A stretch of 9,646 nucleotides of DNA from CAZMMV01 sp964567475 (GCA_964567475.1 CAZMMV010000063.1:1-9646), one strand, 5' to 3'. Shown: positions 1 to 5,818, counted from the first letter of the stretch. Translations and numbers: made by a program. Notes: generated by a model from the sequence alone, not told the origin.

Positions 1-42
1 GCCATAGCTATTAAAGCAACTGGAGATAAATTGTTAGAATAA
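1..42 (+). CDS. possible 3' end of an upstream gene
   Basis: Frame 1 is open from the window edge to a TAA at 40-42 and would encode a C-terminal tail reading AIAIKATGDKLLE. The other two forward frames stop at 5-7 and 12-14. Thirteen residues are too few to recognise a family. The composition is plausible for a real protein end, but no GC-rich terminator follows before the next promoter, so this is a weak call. Confidence 0.3.
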   Translation, partial: AIAIKATGDKLLE

Positions 43-122
43 CAAATATAGAATACAATTTACAAGAGTTATTATAATTACTAACTATATAGATTGTTTA
101 AAATTAAAATAAATTTTAAATT

Positions 123-136
123 TTGACCTAGGTCAA
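123..136. promoter_or_regulatory. perfect palindromic Crp/Fnr-type operator
   Basis: TTGACCTAGGTCAA is a perfect 14-bp palindrome, that is TTGAC-N4-GTCAA. It differs from the classical FNR site TTGAT-N4-ATCAA only in the last base of each half. Its centre (129.5) lies 41.5 bp upstream of the start predicted from the extended -10 at 159-164, the classic class II activator position. There is no good -35 hexamer at 136-141 (ATTATT), which fits activator dependence. The identity of the regulator is inferred; an oxygen-, redox- or nitric-oxide-sensing Crp/Fnr protein is the natural candidate. Confidence 0.6.
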
Positions 137-155
137 TTATTATATTTTAAACTCA

Positions 156-164
156 TGGTAAAAT
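156..164 (+). promoter_or_regulatory. extended -10 promoter of the ric-ATPase-HMA operon
   Basis: TGGTAAAAT reads as an extended -10 (TGn followed by TAAAAT at 159-164), placing the transcription start near 171 and leaving a leader of about 40 nt. The -35 region is poor and is abutted by the palindrome at 123-136, as in activator-dependent promoters. The start site is predicted, not observed. Confidence 0.5.
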
Positions 165-210
165 AAAATTACAAGATAAGGAAAGAATAAATTTAAAGGA
201 GAGATATATT

Positions 211-504
211 ATGAAAAAGTTTAATGAGGTAAAAGAAAAGCATTTTGATAAATTAAAACTATATGTTCCAGTTGTAGCTCGTGTTCATGGCCAGGCTCAT
301 CCAGAATTTCATAAGGTACATGAATTATATGAAAAGATTACTGAGAAGATAAAAAAAGAGGGATCTGAAACACCAGAATTAAAAGATGAATTTGAAGAAT
401 TGCGTAGAATTACAGATAACTATAAAGTACCAAGTGATACATGTGAAAGTTACGAAGCAGTTTACAATATGTTGTCTGAATTAGATGAGGCTTATAATAT
501 TTAA
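211..504 (+). CDS. ric: small RIC/ScdA-related hemerythrin-like protein
   Basis: This 97-residue soluble protein starts at ATG behind a good ribosome site (AAAGGAGAG, 195-203). Two blocks resemble the di-iron domain of RIC/ScdA/YtfE, proteins that repair Fe-S clusters after nitric oxide or oxidative damage. The first is VARVHGQAHPEF at residues 22-33, with His26 and His30. The second is LRRITDNYKVPSDTCESY at 64-81, followed by the YxALY-like helix. The protein stops where full-length relatives continue with the HxHxEN-type metal ligands, so the second half of the usual di-iron site is missing. Extra histidines at 11, 34 and 37 might compensate. The N-terminal DUF542 cysteine domain is also absent. 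It is the first gene of an operon with a metal ATPase, 38 bp away. A role in iron or Fe-S homeostasis under redox or NO stress is inferred from family and promoter. Small stand-alone proteins of this kind are, to my recollection, annotated as ric in clostridia. Confidence 0.6.
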   Translation: MKKFNEVKEKHFDKLKLYVPVVARVHGQAHPEFHKVHELYEKITEKIKKEGSETPELKDEFEELRRITDNYKVPSDTCESYEAVYNMLSELDEAYNI

Positions 505-542
505 GAAATATAGTAAAACAGTATATATGAGGTGGAATTAAT

Positions 543-2396
543 ATGCAGACTTATATCCTAAAAAGTAAAAATCAAATTACATTAATTGGAGGTATTTTAA
601 TAGCTTTTGCCTTTATAAGTAAGTGGACAGTTGGAAATATGGAGATTTTTAAATGGGCACTTATTCTTGCTGCTATTATAGGGGTAACACCTATTATAAT
701 TCAAGCATACCAAGCTTTAAGGGTGAAAGTAGTTAGCATAGATCTTTTGGTAACTATTGCAGTTATAGGAGCCTTTTTAATTCAAAACTACGAAGAGGCA
801 GCAATTGTTACATTTTTATTTTTATTTGGTGCCTTTTTAGAACTGAGGACCTTAAATCAAACACGTTCAGCCATTAAAGAACTTACTGAAATGGCCCCAG
901 AGATTGCATTAAAACAAATGGAAAATGGTGAATTTGAAGAAGTAGATATTTATGATGTGGATCAGGGGGACATATTACTTGTTAAAACAGGTGATAAAGT
1001 TCCCGTTGATGGCAGGGTTTTAATTGGTGAAGGATATATCAATGAAGCAAGTATTACTGGAGAAGCTCTTCCCTTAAGAAAGGAAAAGGATTCCAAGGTA
1101 TTTGCAGGAACAATCTTAGAAAATGGTACTATCCAAATTGTGACTGATTCTGTTGGTGAAGATACTACATTTGGTAAAATTATTGAATTAGTAGAAGATG
1201 CCCAAGACTCAAAATCAGAAGCAGAACGTTTTATTGATCGTTTCGCAAAGTATTATACTCCAGCTGTTCTTATTATATCTTTTATAGTATGGTTGTTTTC
1301 AAGAAATATTGAATTAGCAATCACTATTTTAGTACTAGGATGTCCTGGAGCTTTGGTTATTGGTGTACCTGTATCTAATGTTGCTGGAATTGGGAATGGA
1401 GCACGAAATGGAATACTATTAAAAGGCAGTGAAGTTATTCATGATTTTAGCCGTACAGATACAATAATATTTGATAAGACTGGAACATTAACAGTAGGAA
1501 ATCCAGAAGTTTCACAAACAAAGTATTATACAGGAAATATTGATAGAGCATTGGTTTATCTTGCAAGTATTGAACGAGAATCAGATCATCCACTGGCAAA
1601 GGCAGTTTTACAAGAAGTTGGAGAGACTGAGTTTGTAACAGTTGAAAATACAGAAGTTGTTAAGGGTGGAGGTATAGTAGCAAATACTGATGGACATAGA
1701 GTAGCTGTTGGAAATCTTGCTCTAATGGAAAAAGAAAATGTAAAACTAGATGAAAAGGCTAAAGCTGATCTAGCAGCTTTAGAAAAGGATGGAAACTCAA
1801 TTGTAATAACTTCTGTAGATGGACAACTAAAAATCATAATGGGTGTTCGTGACCAAATCCGCAAAGGAGCTAAAGAAGACCTTGAAAAGCTAAGAAAATT
1901 AGGAATAAGAAATTTAATCATGCTTTCTGGTGACAATCAAGGAACAGTAGATCTTGTTAGTAGCGAATTAGGCTTAACACAAGCTCATGGAAATATGTTA
2001 CCTGAAGATAAGGCGGAATATGTTAAGAAGTTAAGAGAAGAAGGTAAAATTGTAACTTTCGTAGGAGATGGGGTTAATGATAGTCCTTCATTAGCCTTGG
2101 CAGATATAGGTATTGCCATGGGAAATGGTACTGATGTAGCTATTGAAACATCTGATATTGTATTAATGAACTCAGATTTTAGCCGTTTACCACATGCCCT
2201 AGGTTTGACAAAGGCTACTGCTAGTAATATGATTCAAAATATTGTTATTGCCATAGGTGTAGTATTAGTATTATTATTCAGTGTATTCTTTAGCCAATGG
2301 ATGAATATGTCAATAGGTATGTTAGTTCACGAAGCTAGTATTTTAGTTGTTATTGTTAATGGTATGAGGTTATTAGGTTATAATTTAAAAATGTAA
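543..2396 (+). CDS. P1B-type heavy-metal ATPase with CPG motif
   Basis: This 617-residue membrane pump is preceded by GAGGTGG at 529-535. It has every P-type ATPase catalytic signature: TGEA of the actuator domain (172-175), DKTGTLT with phosphorylated Asp311, the P1B HP dipeptide (349-350), SGDN (462-465) and GDGVND (508-513). Hydrophobic helices lie around 12-28, 35-57, 66-80, 85-100, 240-275 and 565-610. No N-terminal HMA domain is present. The ion-path motif is Cys267-Pro-Gly269 instead of the usual CPC. The last helix carries HEAS at 596-599 and NGMRLL, resembling the HE motif of P1B-4 (Co/Fe/Zn) pumps rather than the Asp of Zn/Cd or the MxxSS of Cu pumps. It probably exports a transition metal from the cytoplasm. 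The substrate cannot be assigned; iron, cobalt, zinc or cadmium are all possible. It is co-transcribed with a RIC-like protein upstream and an HMA chaperone 35 bp downstream. Confidence 0.9.
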   Translation: MQTYILKSKNQITLIGGILIAFAFISKWTVGNMEIFKWALILAAIIGVTPIIIQAYQALRVKVVSIDLLVTIAVIGAFLIQNYEEAAIVTFLFLFGAFLELRTLNQTRSAIKELTEMAPEIALKQMENGEFEEVDIYDVDQGDILLVKTGDKVPVDGRVLIGEGYINEASITGEALPLRKEKDSKVFAGTILENGTIQIVTDSVGEDTTFGKIIELVEDAQDSKSEAERFIDRFAKYYTPAVLIISFIVWLFSRNIELAITILVLGCPGALVIGVPVSNVAGIGNGARNGILLKGSEVIHDFSRTDTIIFDKTGTLTVGNPEVSQTKYYTGNIDRALVYLASIERESDHPLAKAVLQEVGETEFVTVENTEVVKGGGIVANTDGHRVAVGNLALMEKENVKLDEKAKADLAALEKDGNSIVITSVDGQLKIIMGVRDQIRKGAKEDLEKLRKLGIRNLIMLSGDNQGTVDLVSSELGLTQAHGNMLPEDKAEYVKKLREEGKIVTFVGDGVNDSPSLALADIGIAMGNGTDVAIETSDIVLMNSDFSRLPHALGLTKATASNMIQNIVIAIGVVLVLLFSVFFSQWMNMSIGMLVHEASILVVIVNGMRLLGYNLKM

Positions 2397-2431
2397 TATA
2401 AAATAAAATTTTAATTAGAGGAGGAAAAAAC

Positions 2432-2659
2432 ATGAAACAAGCAACTATGCATTTAGAAACCTTAACTTGTCCATCATGTATGCAGAAAATTGAAGGTGCA
2501 TTAAAAACTTTAGATGGTATAGATCAGGACACTGTAAATGTATCTTTTAATTCAAGTAGAGTAAAATTTGATTTTCAAGAAGATAAGATTTCAATTGATG
2601 AAATAGAAAATGCAATTACTAAAGTAGGATACCAAGTTAAAAAATCTAGAGTAAAATAA
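2432..2659 (+). CDS. HMA-domain metallochaperone
   Basis: This 75-residue protein is essentially one heavy-metal-associated (HMA) domain with the beta-alpha-beta-beta-alpha-beta length expected of CopZ-like chaperones. The metal site is LTCPSC, with Cys13 and Cys16 in a CxxC motif, although the usual GMxC start is replaced by ETLTC. AGAGGAGG at 2417-2424 is a strong ribosome site. It follows the ATPase by 35 bp, and that ATPase lacks its own N-terminal HMA domain, so this protein likely acts as the detached metal-binding domain or delivery partner. It is the last gene of the operon, before the terminator at 2677-2712. Confidence 0.85.
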   Translation: MKQATMHLETLTCPSCMQKIEGALKTLDGIDQDTVNVSFNSSRVKFDFQEDKISIDEIENAITKVGYQVKKSRVK

Positions 2660-2679
2660 TTAAAAGTAAAATAATTAAA
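2650..2679. repeat. 15-bp tandem duplication across the stop codon
   Basis: AGTAAAATAATTAAA occurs twice back to back (2650-2664 and 2665-2679). The first copy contains the last sense codons and the TAA stop of the HMA gene. The second copy runs into the 5' arm of the terminator hairpin. It looks like a recent slippage duplication, probably neutral. Confidence 0.75.
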
Positions 2680-2712
2680 GTCTGAAATCCTTTTAAAAGG
2701 ACTTCAGACTTT
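2677..2712. terminator. two-way intrinsic terminator
   Basis: AAAGTCTGAA (2677-2686) pairs perfectly with TTCAGACTTT (2703-2712). The stem continues, after one A/C mismatch, with a T-A pair and CCTT/AAGG around a TTAA loop. It sits between the convergent HMA and arsM-like genes and can serve both. The downstream T-tracts are short and interrupted. Confidence 0.8.
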
Positions 2713-2735
2713 AATATTTATAAGAATCTTTATAT

Positions 2736-3485
2736 TTATTTATAAGCTACAATTTCTGCCCTTCCAATATATTGTTTTATTCCTAAACCATATCCCCATT
2801 TTCTAGCATATTCATCTGTAACTTCATTTAATTTTATGTCTATGTTTTTAAAACCAGTATTTATCAAAATTTCTCTTATCTCTTCCAGAGAGATAGCTCC
2901 ACCAACTCAGGTTCCATGAACGTTTGGATCGTTTTTTATTTCATCTGGTAAATTTTCTTTTAAGACTATATCTGAAAGACTTATTCTTCCATTTGCCTTT
3001 AATACTCTATACATTTCAGAATAAACTTGTGGTTTTTCTGTAGATAAATTGATTACACAATTTGACATCAATAAGTCTAGAAAGTTATCTTTTATAGGTA
3101 TATATTCAATTTCACCTAATCTAAATTCTGTGTTTTTAAAATTTTTCTTGGAAGCTATATCTCTAGCTTTTTCAATCATCTTATAGTTACTATCTATTCC
3201 TATAACAAGTCCAGATTCTCCTACTAATTTAGATGATAAGAATACATCCATTCCTCTTCCACAACCAAGATCTGCTATGATTTCTCCAGCTTTAGCTTTA
3301 GCCTTTTCAGTAGGATTTCCGCATCCCAATCCTAACTGAGCTTCTTTGGGAATAGCTTTTAAATCTTCTTCACTATATCCTAAAGATTTATTTAATTTAT
3401 TTATATCACCTTTTACCTTTATAGAATCTTTTGCTACTTCATTATAAAAATCATTTATAGATCTTTTTATATTTTTTTTATCCAT
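2736..3485 (-). CDS. arsM: ArsM-type arsenite methyltransferase, probable selenoprotein (TGA = Sec193)
   Basis: This is a SAM-dependent methyltransferase of the ArsM family, which methylates arsenite in the cytoplasm. The ATG at 3485-3483 has AAGGAGTGG (3502-3494) eight bases upstream, so an upstream in-frame ATG at 3551 is not the likely start. Family marks are GYSEEDL (36-42), LGLGCGNP (51-58, Cys55), the SAM motif DLGCGRGMD (72-80), FRLGEIEYIP (121-130), SNCVINLS (141-148, Cys143) and SDIVL (171-175). An in-frame TGA at 2909-2907 falls at codon 193. The frame then continues with VGGAISLEE, GFKNIDI and YIGRAEIVAYK, normal ArsM C-terminal sequence, to TAA at 2738-2736, giving 249 residues. 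The TGA takes the place of the cysteine before VGGA. Cys143 to codon 193 is 50 residues, the same spacing as Cys174-Cys224 of the algal enzyme CmArsM. Selenocysteine is therefore the best reading; a Cys-to-stop mutation is the alternative. No arsR or ars transporter is adjacent. Confidence 0.8.
2877..2909 (-). promoter_or_regulatory. candidate bacterial SECIS element with its UGA codon
   Basis: Reading the minus strand, the UGA (2909-2907) is followed 11 nt later by a hairpin. TATCTCT (2895-2889) pairs with AGAGATA (2883-2877) around loop CTGGA. A shifted register pairs TCTCT with AGAGA around loop GGA, starting 21 nt past the UGA. Bacterial SECIS elements are short stems just downstream of the Sec codon, with a G-containing apical loop roughly 16-37 nt away, so distance and loop fit. 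The stem is short and AT/purine-rich, so the hairpin alone is moderate evidence. Confidence 0.6.
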
Positions 3486-3493
3486 AGTGTTTT

Positions 3494-3502
3494 CCACTCC
3501 TT
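3494..3502 (-). promoter_or_regulatory. ribosome binding site fixing the arsM start
   Basis: AAGGAGTGG on the minus strand lies 8 nt upstream of ATG 3485-3483. This supports the shorter N-terminus MDKKNIKRS over a 22-residue extension that would include promoter sequence. Confidence 0.85.
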
Positions 3503-3513
3503 TATAGAAAATA

Positions 3514-3551
3514 GATATTATAGAATATATAATATCATAAGTTTTCTTCAA
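3514..3551 (-). promoter_or_regulatory. arsM promoter with overlapping inverted repeat
   Basis: On the minus strand a -35 TTGAAG (3551-3546) and -10 TATATT (3529-3524) are separated by 16 bp, predicting a start near 3517. A perfect inverted repeat, GATATTATA and TATAATATC separated by 5 bp, covers 3514-3536, that is, the -10 and the start. That is where a repressor operator would sit. ArsR-family control would be natural for an arsenic gene but is inference only, and very AT-rich repeats arise easily by chance. Confidence 0.45.
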
Positions 3552-3633
3552 ATCCTATTTTAATTTAAAAGTGTGAATATAGTATTTGGTTTTATTAGAT
3601 ATAGCTTTATAAGATTATAAATTAAGAAATATG

Positions 3634-3660
3634 TTGATTATAGTAGAATAAGGGTATAAT
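3634..3660 (+). promoter_or_regulatory. promoter of the DUF1269-like gene
   Basis: TTGATT (3634-3639) and a consensus TATAAT (3655-3660) are separated by a short 15-bp spacer. The start would be near 3667, leaving a 62-nt leader that contains the hairpin at 3674-3700. Confidence 0.45.
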
Positions 3661-3673
3661 ACAATTACAAGAT

Positions 3674-3700
3674 AGTATGTACTAAATCTTAGTATATATT
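3674..3700 (+). promoter_or_regulatory. leader hairpin or inverted repeat
   Basis: The core TACTAA-ATC-TTAGTA (3680-3694) extends outward to twelve pairs including two G-U wobbles (3674-3685 with 3689-3700). It lies between the predicted transcription start and the ribosome site AGGAGGG at 3717-3723. It could be an operator or an mRNA structure. It is not followed by a T-run, so it is not a terminator. Confidence 0.4.
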
Positions 3701-3728
3701 TGTATATATAATAATTAGGAGGGTATTT

Positions 3729-4274
3729 ATGAGTGAGAAAGTTATAATTATGAGTTTTGAATCAGAGAGTAATGCTTTTCAAGCATTTTCAGAAATAAAA
3801 AGTCTGCATGGTAAAAATGTTATAAAAGGTGAACAAATGGCAGTATTAAAACATGTACCAAATCATATATTGAAGCCATTAGATTTTATAGACTTTACTG
3901 GAAGAGACCAAAATGCTAAGGGTGGCCTTATTGGAATGCTTATTGGTATTTTTGCAGGTCCTTTAGGATTTTTACTTGGTTGGTTTACGGGTAGTGTTAT
4001 AGGGAGTTACAGAGATGTTAAAGAGGTTAAAGAGGCATTAACAATATTTGATGAAACTATTGAATTAATACCTGAAGGTGTTACTGGAGCAATTCTTATT
4101 GCAGAAGAAGAAAAAGAAGGACATTTAAATGAATTAATTATAGATAAGTTAAATGGTAAGATAACAAGATTAGATAAGAAGGGTGTAGAAGAAGATATTT
4201 CAGATGCACTTGAAGCTGAAAAAGAAGCTGAAAAACAAGCTAAGAAAATCTGGTCAAAAAGAAATGAAAAATAA
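3729..4274 (+). CDS. DUF1269-like glycine-rich membrane protein
   Basis: This 181-residue protein starts at ATG with AGGAGGG five to six bases upstream. The N-terminus MSEKVIIMSFESESNAFQAF and the following ~60 residues resemble the ferredoxin-like start of DUF1269 (COG4803) proteins. A glycine-rich hydrophobic segment at 64-93 follows, with repeated GxxxG-like spacing (GGLIGMLIGIFAGPLG), then IPEGVTGAILIAEEEKEG at 114-131, matching the family's 'alanine-rich second half with Glu patch' layout. The C-terminus is a highly charged Lys/Glu helix (150-181) that may form a coiled coil. No biochemical function is known for the family; some members are linked to general stress. It is a single-gene unit with its own promoter and a terminator at 4304-4343. 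Confidence 0.65.
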   Translation: MSEKVIIMSFESESNAFQAFSEIKSLHGKNVIKGEQMAVLKHVPNHILKPLDFIDFTGRDQNAKGGLIGMLIGIFAGPLGFLLGWFTGSVIGSYRDVKEVKEALTIFDETIELIPEGVTGAILIAEEEKEGHLNELIIDKLNGKITRLDKKGVEEDISDALEAEKEAEKQAKKIWSKRNEK

Positions 4275-4303
4275 GATAATAACATCAGTTAAAGACATTA
4301 AAT

Positions 4304-4343
4304 AAAAAATCTAGTAGGGCTAAATAAGCCTACTAGATTTTTT
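4304..4343. terminator. strong two-way intrinsic terminator
   Basis: AAAAAATCTAGTAGG (4304-4318) and CCTACTAGATTTTTT (4329-4343) form a perfect 15-bp stem around GCTAAATAAG. Six T residues end the stem on each strand, so it can terminate the DUF1269-like gene from the left and the MATE gene from the right. Confidence 0.9.
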
Positions 4344-4346
4344 ACT

Positions 4347-5741
4347 TTATTTTAATTTGATATCTTTCCATTTACCAGTTCTATATCTAAGTGAAATACC
4401 TATCCACCTAACTACTTGATCAGATAGCATGGCAAGCCACGCTCCAATTACTCCCATACCAACTATATTAATAAGTAGATAAGCTACACTAAGCCTTATA
4501 ACTATAACGCCTATCATAGTAACAATCAAAGTTGATACAGTATCTCCAGCACCTCTTAAACCACCAGAAATAGCAAAAGCAGATGCCTGAAAAGGCTGAA
4601 TCAATGCGATTACTTTCATAATATTTCCTGATGATTCAATAATAGATAAATCCTCTGTATATAGTGATACAATCTTTGGACCAAAGAAGAAAAATATTAA
4701 TCCAAAAAAAGCAGAAGTTATCAATGCTAGTCTATTAGTTTCTTTTATAAATGTATTTGCTTTATCGACTCTTTCTTGACCTAGGGATTTACCCACCAGT
4801 GTAGATGCAGCTATACCAAAAGCTTGCCCAGGTGCAAATGAAAGACTTATTATATTGGAGGCAATTTGATGAGTAGCATATGCTACCGTTCCAAGACCAG
4901 AGATTATTCTTATAAAAAGTATAACTCCAAATCTAAATCCTACTTGCTCTAGAGCTGCTGGACCTCCTACCTTAATTAGGTTTTCTAGTATTGCTTTATT
5001 AAATTTAAAACCTTTATTTAAATCCAGTCTAACTACATGATCCTTATTTAGCAACATTAAAATCAATATAATAAAAGCTATTATATGAGATAAGGAAGTT
5101 GAAATTCCTGCACCAGTAACTCCCAAAGCTGGAAATCCTAATTTACCAAAAATCAAGATATAATTTCCAAATACATTTAGCATGTTAACAAATATATTTA
5201 TGAACATTGGTGTTCTAGTGTCACCAGTGCCCCTCATAGATGCAAATATTGCTAGATTAAGAGATTGAAAAATAAAACCAAATATTATAATTCTAAAATA
5301 ATTGAGTCCTATATTTATAGTTTCTTGTTCTGCTCCAATAAAGCTCATTATACGTGTAGGCATAGATTGATTGACTGCAACAAAGGGAATAATAATTATT
5401 CCTATCATAAGTACAATAAGATGCTTTACTACATTAGGTACTTTCTCCTCACTATTAGCTCCACAGTATCTGGATATCATTGCTGTACCACCAGCACTCA
5501 TAGCTTGAGCCATTGCTATACCTATAAATATAACTTGATTAGTTATTCCAGTTGCAGCTATAGATGGGGTAGCTATGCTAGGAACTCCACTGTTACCTAC
5601 CATCATCATATCTACCATTCCAAAGAGACTACTAATAAGTAATTCGAAAAAGACTGGTATTGTTAATTTAATTGTCTGTTTACGATAATAATTTAAGTTG
5701 TTTTTTTCTATGGCTAAATCACCTCTATGAAAGTTTATCAA
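4347..5741 (-). CDS. MATE family multidrug/sodium antiporter
   Basis: This is a polytopic inner-membrane exporter of the MATE (NorM/DinF-like) family, which expels cationic drugs or metabolites using a Na+ or H+ gradient. The length of 464 residues and about twelve hydrophobic segments match the family. The two half-repeats show as MRGTGDTRTP (169-178) and LRGAGDT (395-401), and as PVFFELLISSLFGMVD (29-44) against PAALEQVGFRFG (261-272). The longest frame begins at TTG 5741-5739, which has no ribosome site. A good site, AGAGGTGAT, lies inside that frame at 5726-5718 and points to codon 11, which is ATA. The natural N-terminus is thus probably residue 11 (xEKNNLNYYRKQ), started from a non-standard codon, or else the weak TTG. 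The terminator at 4304-4343 follows immediately. The substrate is unknown. Confidence 0.9.
   Translation of the reverse strand: MINFHRGDLAIEKNNLNYYRKQTIKLTIPVFFELLISSLFGMVDMMMVGNSGVPSIATPSIAATGITNQVIFIGIAMAQAMSAGGTAMISRYCGANSEEKVPNVVKHLIVLMIGIIIIPFVAVNQSMPTRIMSFIGAEQETINIGLNYFRIIIFGFIFQSLNLAIFASMRGTGDTRTPMFINIFVNMLNVFGNYILIFGKLGFPALGVTGAGISTSLSHIIAFIILILMLLNKDHVVRLDLNKGFKFNKAILENLIKVGGPAALEQVGFRFGVILFIRIISGLGTVAYATHQIASNIISLSFAPGQAFGIAASTLVGKSLGQERVDKANTFIKETNRLALITSAFFGLIFFFFGPKIVSLYTEDLSIIESSGNIMKVIALIQPFQASAFAISGGLRGAGDTVSTLIVTMIGVIVIRLSVAYLLINIVGMGVIGAWLAMLSDQVVRWIGISLRYRTGKWKDIKLK
5718..5726 (-). promoter_or_regulatory. ribosome binding site facing a non-standard ATA codon
   Basis: AGAGGTGAT on the minus strand is followed by TTAGCC and then ATA (5711-5709). 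This is ideal spacing for initiation, but no ATG, GTG or TTG is present there. The only permissible start codon nearby is the TTG at 5741, upstream of this site. Confidence 0.55.
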
Positions 5742-5790
5742 TTCACTGTTTAAAATGCAATTGTAAAATTACAAGTTATGTTTTAATTAT

Positions 5791-5818
5791 ATAATACAAG
5801 GTATAAAGTAATTGACAA
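5791..5818 (-). promoter_or_regulatory. probable promoter of the MATE gene
   Basis: On the minus strand TTGTCA (5818-5813) and TATTAT (5796-5791) are 16 bp apart, giving a start near 5784. The same bases form TTGACA on the plus strand (5812-5817), so the divergent glycosyltransferase may share the -35 region. No convincing plus-strand -10 is found at 16-18 bp. Confidence 0.45.

Noticed and set aside
43..122. Terminator for the upstream gene
   Set aside because: Only AT-only weak pairings (AAAATT/AATTTT) are present, with no GC-containing stem.
1586..1936. Open frame on the minus strand inside the ATPase gene
   Set aside because: It is antisense to the nucleotide-binding domain, Ser/Phe-rich in the way expected of reversed coding, with no recognisable motif.
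2736..3485. arsM as a pseudogene with a nonsense mutation
   Set aside because: Possible, but the only lesion is TGA, exactly at a catalytic Cys position, with a SECIS-like hairpin and an undamaged tail. Kept only as the alternative.
2907..3551. arsM as a truncated 214-residue gene ending at the TGA, starting at the far upstream ATG
   Set aside because: The ribosome site favours ATG 3485, and family-like sequence continues for 56 codons in the same frame after the TGA to a TAA at 2738-2736.
4007..4285. Open frame on the minus strand opposite the DUF1269-like gene
   Set aside because: It is the low-complexity Ser/Phe-rich mirror of a Lys/Glu-rich coding region.
4776..4785. TTGACCTAGG resembling the palindromic operator
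   Set aside because: It matches only ten bases, lacks the second half-site, and lies within MATE coding sequence.
5265..5642. Open frame on the plus strand opposite the MATE gene
   Set aside because: Its composition (Tyr/Ser/His/Lys-rich) is non-protein-like, and the opposite strand encodes a clear MATE transporter.
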